Positions 10,801 through 19,736 of a stretch of 64,000 bases of DNA are shown one piece after another (the stretch's first letter is position 1; each line of letters starts with the position of its first letter). Made by a program: the position numbers and the translations under genes. The stretch is from Hyphomicrobiales bacterium. GTDB lineage: Bacteria > Pseudomonadota > Alphaproteobacteria > Rhizobiales > Rhizobiaceae. The stretch spans positions 56,233 through 120,232 of the forward strand of contig UCNE01000026.1 in the NCBI GenBank assembly GCA_900473685.1. Reading direction: 5' to 3'. Under the pieces are notes generated by a model. That model was not told where the DNA came from and ran no database searches. It saw nothing but the letters and a program-made list of their open reading frames with translations.

Positions 10801-12695
10801 CCAGCTTGCGTCATACACCGCGGGAGGTTGCCAGCAGCTATCCGCAATGGCTGGAGGAAGTCCTTGATTGTATTCGCTCTGACAAGTCGGTGCGCAGGGA
10901 TTTCGACAATGGCGGCCGCCTGCATATCGACCGGCCACTGCCTTTCCTCTCGGTTCACATCGGCAAGGGGAGGGGGGATCTCGCTGCGAGAGACATCGTT
11001 GCTGCCAACGCCTCCTACTTGGTCGCCAATGACCTCGAGAAAGCCGTGCCGATCATTGCGGCAGTCGGCGCCGTCTTGAACGAGCGATTTGGCACGTTTT
11101 TGCTTCTGGACATCGACGAACTCGATCACGACACGCTGATAACCGACGATGCACCCTACCTTCCGCCCTTCGAAATCAGGATTGCGTCGACGGACGACGT
11201 GGCCGCTCAAAAAGCCGCAGCCGCATTGGCGGAAGGCACGGATATCCGGCAGGTGAAGTTCCGCACGCCGCACGTAAACTGGTTCAAGATCAACACGGAT
11301 ATCCAGGCAGCAAAGTTGACCGCGCAAACCGGATTCCCCTTGGTCGCCGTCCGGTTCGCGCCGATCTACCGGCAGCCGGAATCGGGCAGCACCTATCCCG
11401 ATCTGCGCGAACGCCTCGTTGCCAACCTCTTCGATGCGGGCCTCAAGGCCTTTGCAGCGTTTGTCGATGCGACACAAAGCCTGAAATTGACGACGCATAG
11501 GGCGCTGGGCCGCAAGGCTTTTGTCGATGCCGTCAGCCGCGCCGACCGCAGCATCGATGATATCGCCTCGAGCTTCGATTTTCTTTTGGCGGTCACCCCG
11601 ATCAATACGGATGCCGCCTGGCGGGAATTCAAGGCCGGCAAATTCAAGCAGGAACCGCAGTTTCTCTACCGGCCGCTGTCTGTGCAGGTCGAGGTGGAAA
11701 AGCGGAAACTTTTCTCCGTCGCCTTCGATCGTTTCGAGGATCCGGTTCTCTACCATCTCTACCGTGAGAAACAGCAGGAACTGGACCTGCAGCTGTCGCT
11801 GATTTCGGCACGCGAAACCAGCCGGTTTGTCGAATATGGCCGGGCGCTCTATGGTCCGGTCGAACCGTCACTCCACCGTGTTGCCATTGATATCCTGGCA
11901 AAGACGGCAGGGCTCGCCGATGATGGCGACGACAAGGAGGACGATCCGCAGACGGCGGATTGCGGTGAGGTGGAAGCTGCGGCCCGCGCGATGATTGCCG
12001 ATTACCATCGGCAATATCCCGGTTTCGCGGCCGAGATCGAATTGCGGGACGACCTGCCGTCCGGCCTGCTGGTTTCCGGTGAGCGCCTGCTGATATCGCG
12101 CCAGACCCTGATGCCGAAGGCTCGCGTGCACGCGCTTTTGAGCCACGAGATCGGCGTGCATCTTCTCACCTATTTCAACGGCTCGGCGCAGGGGTTGCGG
12201 CTGTTCCGCTCCGGCCTTTCCGGCTACGAGGGCATGCAGGAAGGTCTTGCCGTGTTTTCCGAATATATGGCCGGCGGCATGACCGTCGGGAGGCTACGGT
12301 TGATTGCAGCCCGCGTCGTCGCCTGCGCGGCAATGCTCGAGGGACGGCCGTTTACGGGGACCTACGGCATGCTTGTCAGCGAACACGGGTTCGGTCCCGT
12401 CGCTGCTTTTCACCTGACCATGCGGCTCTACCGTGGCGGCGGCCTTGCCAAGGACGCGATTTATCTGCGTGGTCTGCTGGAACTGCTCAGCCACCTGAAG
12501 TCCGGCGGCGCGCTCGATCCGTTCTGGATGGGCAAGATTTCCGCGTCGCATTTCCGGGTCATGCAGGAACTCAGCCTGCGGGGGCTGCTCAAGGCGCCGG
12601 TCATCCGCCCTGCCTTTCTCACCCACCCGCAAGCACAGGCCCGCCTCGACAAGGCGCGGGCAGGACTGACCCCCCTCGATATGATCATCAGTTAG
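10797..12695 (+). CDS. QEGLA-motif DUF1704 (MATCAP-like) metallopeptidase family protein
   Basis: A 632-residue protein of the family often labelled flavohemoglobin expression-modulating QEGLA motif protein. The zinc motif H-E-I-G-V-H is at 450-455 and Q-E-G-L-A at 481-485, both in the C-terminal half. The same fold is found in vertebrate KIAA0895 proteins (MATCAP/TMCP), which remove C-terminal tyrosine from tubulin; the bacterial substrate is unknown. The first 400 residues carry no motif I recognise. It overlaps the FGase gene by 4 nt and is followed after 8 nt by the ATP-grasp gene, so it is in the middle of a coupled operon. No signal peptide or membrane segment. Confidence 0.85.
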   Translation: MTSLRHTPREVASSYPQWLEEVLDCIRSDKSVRRDFDNGGRLHIDRPLPFLSVHIGKGRGDLAARDIVAANASYLVANDLEKAVPIIAAVGAVLNERFGTFLLLDIDELDHDTLITDDAPYLPPFEIRIASTDDVAAQKAAAALAEGTDIRQVKFRTPHVNWFKINTDIQAAKLTAQTGFPLVAVRFAPIYRQPESGSTYPDLRERLVANLFDAGLKAFAAFVDATQSLKLTTHRALGRKAFVDAVSRADRSIDDIASSFDFLLAVTPINTDAAWREFKAGKFKQEPQFLYRPLSVQVEVEKRKLFSVAFDRFEDPVLYHLYREKQQELDLQLSLISARETSRFVEYGRALYGPVEPSLHRVAIDILAKTAGLADDGDDKEDDPQTADCGEVEAAARAMIADYHRQYPGFAAEIELRDDLPSGLLVSGERLLISRQTLMPKARVHALLSHEIGVHLLTYFNGSAQGLRLFRSGLSGYEGMQEGLAVFSEYMAGGMTVGRLRLIAARVVACAAMLEGRPFTGTYGMLVSEHGFGPVAAFHLTMRLYRGGGLAKDAIYLRGLLELLSHLKSGGALDPFWMGKISASHFRVMQELSLRGLLKAPVIRPAFLTHPQAQARLDKARAGLTPLDMIIS

Positions 12696-12703
12696 GAGCT
12701 ACC

Positions 12704-13750
12704 ATGCGCGTCGCATTCTTTGTCAATTCGATCGAGAGCGAGGAGCCCAATTTCACCACCACGGCACTGGCTATGGCCGCATTCGCCCGAGGCCATGACG
12801 TTTGCTACGTCGCGCCCGGCGATTTTGTCCTGCGTCCGGACGATAGCCTGATGGTGCGGGCAACCATGGTTGCAGCCGGGAAGTACAAGAATGCCCAGGC
12901 GTTCCATGATGGTTTTCAGGGCAAGGACGCCAAGGTCCAGACGATCGATGTCCGCGAGGTCGATGTCATTTTCCTGCGCAACGATCCGTCGCTGGATTCC
13001 GACGACAGGCCTTGGGCCGCCCATATAGGCGCGATGTTCGGACGTTTGGCGAGTGAGCGAGGCTCGATCGTCGTCAATGATCCAGCCGGGCTGGCGCTGG
13101 CGCAGAACAAGCTCTATTTCCAGGGCTTCCCGGAAACCGTGCGCCCGGAAACATTGATCTCCAAGAGCATCGAGGAAATCCGCGCCTTCATTGCCGATCA
13201 CCGCAAAGGCGTCATCCTCAAGCCGCTGCAGGGTTCGGGCGGCAAGAACGTCTTCAAGATCGCCACGCCCGACGATGCCAATCTCAACCAGATCTTTGAG
13301 GCGGTGAGCGGCGAAGGTTATCTGATCGCACAGGGATATCTGCCGGAAGCAAAGGCCGGCGACATCCGCTTCTTCTTGATGAACGGCAAGCCGCTGTCGC
13401 GTGATGGTGTCTATGCTGCCTTCCGCCGTGTCCCGGCCAAGGGCGAGGTCCGCTCCAACATGCACGCGGCCGGAACGGCTGAGGCGGTCAAGATCACCGG
13501 CGGCATTCTTGCCATCGCCGAGATGGTCCGCCCCAAGCTGATCGAGGACGGCATGTTCCTCGTCGGGCTCGACATCGTTGGCGACAAGATCCTCGAGATC
13601 AATGTCTTCACGCCGGGCGGCCTCCCCGATATCGCCGCCATGCACAAGGTCGATTTTTCCGAAGACGTTATCGAGGCTCTGGAGAAGAAGGCCGCTATCC
13701 GCAAAGCTTATGGTGGTGCCATGTCCAACCGGGCATTGGCGACGCTTTAA
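12704..13750 (+). CDS. Glutathione-synthetase-like ATP-grasp ligase
   Basis: A 348-residue ATP-grasp protein close in length and layout to bacterial GshB. An N-terminal substrate domain (A-F-F-V-N-S-I near the start; F-L-R-N-D-P) is followed by I-L-K-P-L-Q-G-S-G-G-K-N with the nucleotide-binding lysine, and a C-terminal D-I-V-G-D-K-I-L-E-I-N-V-F-T-P-G-G that matches the Mg-binding E-I-N motif of glutathione synthetases. It should form an amide or peptide bond at the cost of ATP. Genuine glutathione synthetases usually have E-I-N-V-T-S-P; the F-T-P-G-G variant and the operon with FGase and QEGLA point to another acceptor. ATG 12704 has T-A-G-G-A-G upstream. Confidence 0.85.
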   Translation: MRVAFFVNSIESEEPNFTTTALAMAAFARGHDVCYVAPGDFVLRPDDSLMVRATMVAAGKYKNAQAFHDGFQGKDAKVQTIDVREVDVIFLRNDPSLDSDDRPWAAHIGAMFGRLASERGSIVVNDPAGLALAQNKLYFQGFPETVRPETLISKSIEEIRAFIADHRKGVILKPLQGSGGKNVFKIATPDDANLNQIFEAVSGEGYLIAQGYLPEAKAGDIRFFLMNGKPLSRDGVYAAFRRVPAKGEVRSNMHAAGTAEAVKITGGILAIAEMVRPKLIEDGMFLVGLDIVGDKILEINVFTPGGLPDIAAMHKVDFSEDVIEALEKKAAIRKAYGGAMSNRALATL

Positions 13751-13806
13751 GCTGTTTTCACGGGCCATCTGTGCTATCGCGGGCGCCTCAACGATTGGAA
13801 GCGCCC

Positions 13807-14487
13807 GTGATACCCTGGACCCTGATTGACACAGCGATAATGCCTGGCGGCGGCGGCGAGCTGCGGCTGAAGCAGCGCGGAACCGAATTCTCCATCATGC
13901 TCGGGACGATCGAGCTGATGAACAGCCGGTTGAGCGGCTCGGAAGAGGCTCTGGCGCGGCTGTCCTACGAGCGGGTGCGCAGTCATCCCCGACCACATAT
14001 GCTGATCGGCGGTCTCGGCATGGGGTTTACGCTCAGGGCTGCCTTGGCCGAACTTCCCGCTGATGCCCGCATAACGGTCGGCGAACTCGTTCCTGCCGTG
14101 GTTGCCTGGGCACGAGGACCGATGGCCGAGGTATTTGCAGGCTGCCTCGATGATACCAGGGTGACTATTCGCGAAGGCGATGTCGGCCGTCTTATCCAGT
14201 CTGCCGCCGCCGAATATGATGCGATCCTCCTTGATGTCGACAATGGTCCGGAGGGGCTGACACGCAGGGCGAACAACGATCTCTATAGTGTCGCCGGGCT
14301 TCGTGTTGCGCGTGCGGCACTGAAGCCGAACGGTGTTCTCTCCGTCTGGTCATCGGCGCCGGACGCGGGCTTCACCCGCCGGCTGAAGGAGGCCGGTTTC
14401 GTGGTCGAGGAACTTTCCGTTCGCGCCAGCACCAAGGGGCGCGGCGCCCGCCATGTCATCTGGATGGCGACCAGGACGGCACGCTAA
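13807..14487 (+). CDS. Spermidine-synthase-like (aminopropyltransferase-fold) protein
   Basis: About 226 residues with the Rossmann core of polyamine synthases: L-I-G-G-L-G-M-G-F-T, V-G-E-L-V-P-A-V for the acidic nucleotide-binding position, and L-L-D-V-D-N-G-P in place of the catalytic D-x-x-D-P segment. It lacks the N-terminal strand domain of full spermidine synthases and may not transfer aminopropyl groups. GTG 13807 with G-G-A-A-G upstream fits the homologous start I-P-W-T-L; an in-frame GTG exists at 13771. It follows the ATP-grasp gene by about 56 nt and could be the last operon gene. Its stop overlaps the convergent small gene by 4 nt. Confidence 0.75.
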   Translation: MIPWTLIDTAIMPGGGGELRLKQRGTEFSIMLGTIELMNSRLSGSEEALARLSYERVRSHPRPHMLIGGLGMGFTLRAALAELPADARITVGELVPAVVAWARGPMAEVFAGCLDDTRVTIREGDVGRLIQSAAAEYDAILLDVDNGPEGLTRRANNDLYSVAGLRVARAALKPNGVLSVWSSAPDAGFTRRLKEAGFVVEELSVRASTKGRGARHVIWMATRTAR

Positions 14488-14852
14488 AGGCCTTCGCGTT
14501 CCAGCAGGATGCGGACCTCATCGAACCGGCGCTTGTTTTCCTCGTTCTTTTCGTCGGCGGAGTAGCAGGTGCTGGCCAGGCAAAACCGTTTCAGCCCGAA
14601 TGGCGCGTTGGCACTGTCGAACTGGCATTCGAACGTATCCACCATGTCCTTTTTTTCGACACCGTCGCGGGTGGAATAGGTCATGCGTGCACCCGGCGGC
14701 TTGAGCTCCGGGAAGGACTGGACGACGCCGGTATGGAGGGTATCTGTCATCAGCAGGTGTTTCGCCACCTTGACGCACAGGTCCTCAACCTTCAGCGACT
14801 GGGCGGTAGCCGGCGAGGCCAGCAATGCCAAGGCAAATACGATTTTTCTCAT
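14484..14852 (-). CDS. Small secreted hypothetical protein
   Basis: 122 residues with a clear signal peptide (M-R-K-I-V-F-A-L-A-L-L-A-S-P-A-T-A, cleavage about 17). The mature part of about 105 residues has four cysteines that may form disulfides and a charged C-terminal helix. Probably periplasmic; function not recognised. ATG 14852 has C-A-G-G-A-G upstream. It is convergent with the spermidine-synthase-like gene and overlaps its stop. Confidence 0.7.
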   Translation of the reverse strand: MRKIVFALALLASPATAQSLKVEDLCVKVAKHLLMTDTLHTGVVQSFPELKPPGARMTYSTRDGVEKKDMVDTFECQFDSANAPFGLKRFCLASTCYSADEKNEENKRRFDEVRILLEREGL

Positions 14853-15178
14853 GACACACTCCTGAAATGCCGGCCCCCAAAACCGGTGCGCCGGTCACAA
14901 CGGCGCTGCTCGCCTTTGGTTCCACGGAAGATGGTGCAAAACGCCTTCCTTGGTTGTGAATTCACTCGCCTGCACGCCGAATGAGCGTAGCATGGAATGG
15001 CGAATCGTTTTTGACCGCGTCCATTTCGCAATCTTGGGAGCGTGAAATTCTGTTCTGACACTCTGGTTCAATCGTTACGGGTCTCTGGCGATATAGTGTC
15101 GTCAACGGCCGTTCCGGCGGAACCAAGCGCTCTCGTCGCAGTTTCTATTTGGCCACTTTGACAAGGGGAGAGAAGCAG
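14853..15178. other. Intergenic region, no gene seen
   Basis: 326 bases between divergent small genes. Apart from the promoters that both genes need I find no convincing frame, RNA gene or repeat; short open frames here lack ribosome-binding sites. Confidence 0.4.
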
Positions 15179-15418
15179 ATGACGGATATCAGCGAAGACG
15201 ACATCAGACTGCGGGCTTATGCTCTCTGGGAAGCCGACGGCCGCCCCGATGGCAGCCACGACGTGCATTGGCTGCAGGCATTGCGGGAATTGACGGAGGA
15301 GGCCAATGCGGCGGCCGGAGACATTCCGCAGACACCACTCAGGACGTCAAAACTATCCGTGGTGCAGAACGAAGCGCCCATCGAGCCTGTTCCGCGCAAG
15401 CGCAGCAAGACGGCTTGA
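15179..15418 (+). CDS. DUF2934 domain protein
   Basis: 79 residues with the DUF2934 signature I-R-L-R-A-Y-A-L-W-E-A-D-G-R-P-D-G at about 9-25 followed by H-W-L-Q-A and a disordered, lysine-rich tail (R-K-R-S-K). Function unknown; the family is common and multi-copy in rhizobia. ATG 15179 has A-G-G-G-G-A-G-A upstream; an ATG ten codons earlier is in frame but lacks one. Confidence 0.8.
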   Translation: MTDISEDDIRLRAYALWEADGRPDGSHDVHWLQALRELTEEANAAAGDIPQTPLRTSKLSVVQNEAPIEPVPRKRSKTA

Positions 15419-15680
15419 TTTTTTGACGTTCCGTGGGGTGCCGGCGACCGGTACTCCACATCTTGACGCTTTGATCGTGCGATACTCCGTTTCCGCGCGC
15501 GAATGAAGGCGAAAAATCCGTCCATTCGAGCTGATTGATTTTGCGTTGCAAAACTTTTTGCATCCGCGATGCGCTTTTCTGCGGACATCGACGGCGCTTT
15601 GCAACATCATGGGCCATCCGGTGTGCTTCGTGCTCTAGCGGAGTGGTGTGATAACCGGTGGTTCAAGGAACGTGGTCTGC

Positions 15681-17159
15681 GTGAAGATACTTTCGGTGAC
15701 GTCGGAAATTTTTCCATTGGTCAAGACCGGCGGTCTTGCTGATGTGACAGGCTCGCTGCCGAAGGCCCTTGAGGGCTACAACTGCCACACACGCACGTTG
15801 GTGCCCGGTTATCCGCAGCTGTTTTCCAAACTCCCCGATGCCCGGCAGGTCTATTTTTTCCCGGACCTGTTCGGCGCTCCGGCCTCCATTCTTGAAGCCC
15901 GCTACGAGCGGCTTGATCTGCTGATCCTCGATGCGCCTGCCCTCTACAATCGTCTGGGAGGTCCCTATCTCGACGAGACCGGCCACGATCATCCGGACAA
16001 TTGGAAGCGGTTTGCCGTCTTGTCCTATGTCGCATCGGCCATTGCCGGCGGTTTGCTTGCGGACTGGTCACCGGATGTCGTTCATACCCACGACTGGCAG
16101 ACGGCGCTGACCTCCGTCTACATGCGATATTCGAGCAATGCCAAGACCGTGCCCAGCGTCCTGACCATCCACAATCTCGCTTTCCAAGGGCAGTTCCCAA
16201 CTTCGGTCGTCAGCCAGATCGGCTTACCGCCGGAGACCGTCTCGCTCGATTGCCTCGAATATTACGGCAATGTCAGCTACCTGAAGGGTGGCATCCGCAC
16301 AGCCAGCGCGATTACCACGGTCAGCCCCACCTATGCGCGCGAAGTCATCGGGCCGGAACTCGGTATGGGTATGGCCGGTGCGCTGAGTTCGCGTCCGCGC
16401 ACTCTGACGGGCATCGTCAACGGCATCGACATGGATATCTGGAACCCGGCAACGGACGCGCACCTGCCGGTCAACTACGATCACAAGCGGATCAGGTTGC
16501 GGGCGCAGAACCGCGCTAGACTGCTCGAGACGTTTCGCCTGGATGACGGTCCCGGGCCGGTCTTTGCCGCCGTGACGCGGCTGACCTGGCAAAAGGGGGG
16601 CGACATGCTGGCCGAGGTGGCAGAGGAAGTCGCGGCCCTTGGCGGGCGGCTGATCGTGCTCGGCAAGGGCGAGGAGCATATCGAGACGGCACTTCTTGCG
16701 ATCGCAGGAAGACACCCCGATCGCATCGGCGTGCGGATCGGTTATGACGAGGCCACCGCCCATCTCATCCATGGCGGCAGTGATGTGATCATCCAGCCCT
16801 CGCGCTTCGAGCCATGTGGCCTCACCCAGCTCTATGCCCTGCGTTATGGCGCGGTGCCGGTGGTGTCACGCACCGGTGGCCTCTCAGAAACGATCATCGA
16901 TGCCAATGACGCAGCGATTTCTGCCCGGGTGGCAACCGGTTTCCAGTTCCATCCGGCAACGGCCGAAAACCTGCGGCTTTCCATCCACCGCGCATTTGCC
17001 GCCTATCAGGAGCCGAAGAAATGGGCGCGCCTGCAAAGCCAGGGTATGAAGGCTAATTTCTCTTGGGAACGGAGCGCCGAACAGTATGCGGCACTCTACG
17101 CCCAGCTCATACCCGGCCGTAAGGCGCGGTCTGCCCCGCGGGTAAAAGCCGCGGAATAG
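15681..17159 (+). CDS. glgA: Glycogen synthase (ADP-glucose type)
   Basis: A 492-residue GT5 glycosyltransferase that extends alpha-1,4-glucan from ADP-glucose. K-T-G-G-L-A-D-V near residues 16-23 binds the sugar nucleotide, I-V-N-G-I-D-M-D-I-W-N-P lies at the domain junction, and R-F-E-P-C-G-L-T-Q holds the catalytic glutamate. GTG 15681 gives the usual start V-K-I-L-S-V-T-S-E-I-F-P; A-A-G-G-A is about 11 nt before it. Rhizobial glgA normally sits with glgP, glgB and glgC, but here it stands alone, so it may be a second copy. Cytoplasmic. Confidence 0.95.
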   Translation: MKILSVTSEIFPLVKTGGLADVTGSLPKALEGYNCHTRTLVPGYPQLFSKLPDARQVYFFPDLFGAPASILEARYERLDLLILDAPALYNRLGGPYLDETGHDHPDNWKRFAVLSYVASAIAGGLLADWSPDVVHTHDWQTALTSVYMRYSSNAKTVPSVLTIHNLAFQGQFPTSVVSQIGLPPETVSLDCLEYYGNVSYLKGGIRTASAITTVSPTYAREVIGPELGMGMAGALSSRPRTLTGIVNGIDMDIWNPATDAHLPVNYDHKRIRLRAQNRARLLETFRLDDGPGPVFAAVTRLTWQKGGDMLAEVAEEVAALGGRLIVLGKGEEHIETALLAIAGRHPDRIGVRIGYDEATAHLIHGGSDVIIQPSRFEPCGLTQLYALRYGAVPVVSRTGGLSETIIDANDAAISARVATGFQFHPATAENLRLSIHRAFAAYQEPKKWARLQSQGMKANFSWERSAEQYAALYAQLIPGRKARSAPRVKAAE

Positions 17160-17371
17160 CAATCCCAGAGGCATGGCGTCTGCACCGGACGTGCAACCGG
17201 CGGGCAACGCCAGATGGCGCCTCAAGCCTTACGATTCACCGGGAATGAAGTAAAAAGCCGTGCCTTGCGTTTCGTCGCACGGTTGCAGGTGACAAAGGTC
17301 CCGGTGAATGCTCTAACTCTCTAAAATGCACGAAAGTGCGACCGGGGTGACATGAGCTGAGGGGGCCGCGC

Positions 17372-19522
17372 ATGAAGACGTCTCGTGATATCAGGCTGTT
17401 GGTGTTGCGGTTTTGGCTTATTGCCGTATTGGCGTTGGGGGCGGCAACAGCGTCTGTCCAGCCCGTTCTTGCGCAGGCGGCCAGTCCACCGGCATCGGCG
17501 GACAAGGTCGATCAGTTGATCAAATTGCTGGACGATCCAGAAATCCGCGCGTTACTCAACAAACAGACGGCCGCACCGGTTGCCGAGCCTGACACGAACA
17601 TGTCCGCGACGGAATTCAGCGCCTGGGGAGACCGGATCCGTGATCATCTGCGTCACGTCGGGCAGGCAATCCCACTGGTTCCGTCCGAGTTCATGCGCGC
17701 AGGCGCAACGATTGCGTCCGACATCAACGGCCACGGCCCCTTCGGTGTCTTCGTGCTGTTCCTGACACTGGTGTTGATCGGATTTGGTGCCGAATGGCTG
17801 TTCCACCGCATCGCACGCCGCAGCCGCGTGCATGCAGCCCGGGCGCATGCGGACGGGGCGCCCGAAAACCCTTTATATGCTGCCGGCCGGCACCTGTTCG
17901 CCTTGCTGGCACCGCTCGTCGCCTTCAGTCTGGCAAGCCTTGGCCTGTTCATGGCCATGACATGGCCGCCATTGCTCGATGCGCTGATGTTGCCTTTGCT
18001 TTTGGGCGTCATTGCCTGCCGTTTCGTCATCCGTATCGCCCGGTTGCTGTTGCTTGGCCCGAATACGGCAGGAGGCATTGACGGTGCGGCGGGACTGGCG
18101 GCGGCCGATCGCACGTCCGGCATCTTCTGGTATAAGCGCATCTTCTGGATGTCGTGCATCCTGTTTGCCGGCTGGGCATTAGCGGGCGTCATGTCGGCGC
18201 TGAACATCACGCCTGCCGTGCGGGGCGTGGTGGTCTACGCTCTTGGCCTCGGTCTGCTGCTCGTTGCTATCGAGACCATTTGGAACCGGCCGGCAGCGAC
18301 CGCCCGGCCGCATGGCCGCGGGGCCATGGAATGGGCGCTGACCTTTTATCTGTGCCTGCTTTGGGCGCTGTGGGTTGCCGGTCTGGTCATCGTTCTGTGG
18401 CTTGGTATCTATGCGCTGATTTTACCCGGCCTCCTGAAAGCAACCACGGCGATGGCGCGAAGCGCTTTCGCAGGCCAGCCCGACATGCCCGGTAGCGGCA
18501 ATCCTGTCATCGAGGTTCTGGTGGAGCGGGGCGCGAGGGCCGGTATCATCGCGCTCGCCGTGCTCTGGCTCGCCTTCATTGTCAGTAAGCGATCGTCGAT
18601 GTTTACCGGCGAGGGCATGACCGATCGTCTTATCCAGGGTGTTCTGGCGGGTGCGGTCATTCTGCTCGTTGCCGATATTCTCTGGCAGATCGTCAAGGCG
18701 GTGATCAACCGCACACTGGAACAGGCCCGGACATCCTCCACGGCCGACACTGCCCATGCGGCACGAAACGGCAGGCTGCTGACGCTGCTGCCGCTGCTGC
18801 GCACCGTGCTGGCGGTTATTATTGGAGTGATCGCGGTCCTGATGGTTCTCTCAGGCCTTGGCGTTCAGGTCGCGCCGCTGATCGCCGGTGCCGGTATTTT
18901 CGGCGTCGCCATCGGCTTCGGTTCACAGACACTGGTCAAGGATGTGATCAGTGGCGTCTTCTACATGATGGATGATGCCTTTCGGGTCGGGGAATATATC
19001 CAGAGCGGCAGCTACAAGGGCACGGTGGAATCTTTCAGCATCCGTTCGGTGCGTCTGCGCCACCATCGCGGGCCGGTCTTCACGGTCCCCTTCGGCACGC
19101 TCGGTGCCGTCCAGAACATGAGCCGCGATTGGGTGATCGACAAGTTCACGATCTCGGTCGGCTACGGTACCGACATCAACAAGGTGCGCAAGATGGTCAA
19201 GGCTGTCGGCGCGTCACTGCTTCAGGACGAAGAGTACGGGGCGATGATCCTGGAGACGCTGAAGATGAAAGGCGTCGAACAGTTTGGTGATTACGGCATC
19301 AATCTGAGTTTTGCGATGATGACGAAGCCAGGTTATCAGACGACGATCCGCCGGAAGGCTTACATGATGATCCGCGAGGCATTCATCCAGAATGGCGTCG
19401 TCTTTGCTTCGCCAACCGTTCAGGTTGCCAGCAACGATCCGTCATCGGCCGCCGCTGCCGCTGCGACGGTCAAGGCGGCAATGGACCAGAAGAAACTGGC
19501 GGAAGGCGGGGAGGGCGCCTGA
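17372..19522 (+). CDS. Large MscS-family mechanosensitive channel
   Basis: 716 residues: signal peptide (about 1-35), a periplasmic stretch to about 105, several membrane helices, and the MscS core from about residue 480. The pore helix region L-I-A-G-A-G-I-F-G-V-A-I-G-F-G-S-Q (about 503-519) is followed by the beta domain with V-P-F-G-T-L and the C-terminal alpha-beta domain. The size and layout are like YbiO/YnaI-type channels rather than short MscS. Such inner-membrane channels release solutes on hypo-osmotic shock. ATG 17372 has G-A-G-G-G-G upstream. Single gene; the alanine-rich, charged tail is typical of rhizobial homologues. Confidence 0.92.
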   Translation: MKTSRDIRLLVLRFWLIAVLALGAATASVQPVLAQAASPPASADKVDQLIKLLDDPEIRALLNKQTAAPVAEPDTNMSATEFSAWGDRIRDHLRHVGQAIPLVPSEFMRAGATIASDINGHGPFGVFVLFLTLVLIGFGAEWLFHRIARRSRVHAARAHADGAPENPLYAAGRHLFALLAPLVAFSLASLGLFMAMTWPPLLDALMLPLLLGVIACRFVIRIARLLLLGPNTAGGIDGAAGLAAADRTSGIFWYKRIFWMSCILFAGWALAGVMSALNITPAVRGVVVYALGLGLLLVAIETIWNRPAATARPHGRGAMEWALTFYLCLLWALWVAGLVIVLWLGIYALILPGLLKATTAMARSAFAGQPDMPGSGNPVIEVLVERGARAGIIALAVLWLAFIVSKRSSMFTGEGMTDRLIQGVLAGAVILLVADILWQIVKAVINRTLEQARTSSTADTAHAARNGRLLTLLPLLRTVLAVIIGVIAVLMVLSGLGVQVAPLIAGAGIFGVAIGFGSQTLVKDVISGVFYMMDDAFRVGEYIQSGSYKGTVESFSIRSVRLRHHRGPVFTVPFGTLGAVQNMSRDWVIDKFTISVGYGTDINKVRKMVKAVGASLLQDEEYGAMILETLKMKGVEQFGDYGINLSFAMMTKPGYQTTIRRKAYMMIREAFIQNGVVFASPTVQVASNDPSSAAAAAATVKAAMDQKKLAEGGEGA

Positions 19523-19736
19523 CGGCGCTTTCCCTCAAAGCCCCTAACATACGCCGTCGTCTGCCGGTCGCGAAATGGCTGCGATAGATTGAGCGGATTC
19601 CGGTTTCAGAACACGGCTTTCTGTCCGCTGAATTCGTGTCATTCAAGCGGGCTGTAGCGGATTTAAACCAGGCCGTAGAATTTTTACCCGCGGATTGAGG
19701 AGGAGGCCGGATGGTGATCCGGCCATCACTCTCAAA

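Noticed and set aside
10650..11756. 368-residue minus-strand frame opposite the QEGLA gene
   Set aside because: Shadow of a recognised gene; sequence rich in Arg/Gly/Asp without motifs.
12692..13768. 358-residue minus-strand frame opposite the ATP-grasp gene
   Set aside because: Mirror of a clear ATP-grasp gene; spans it from end to end without a start site.
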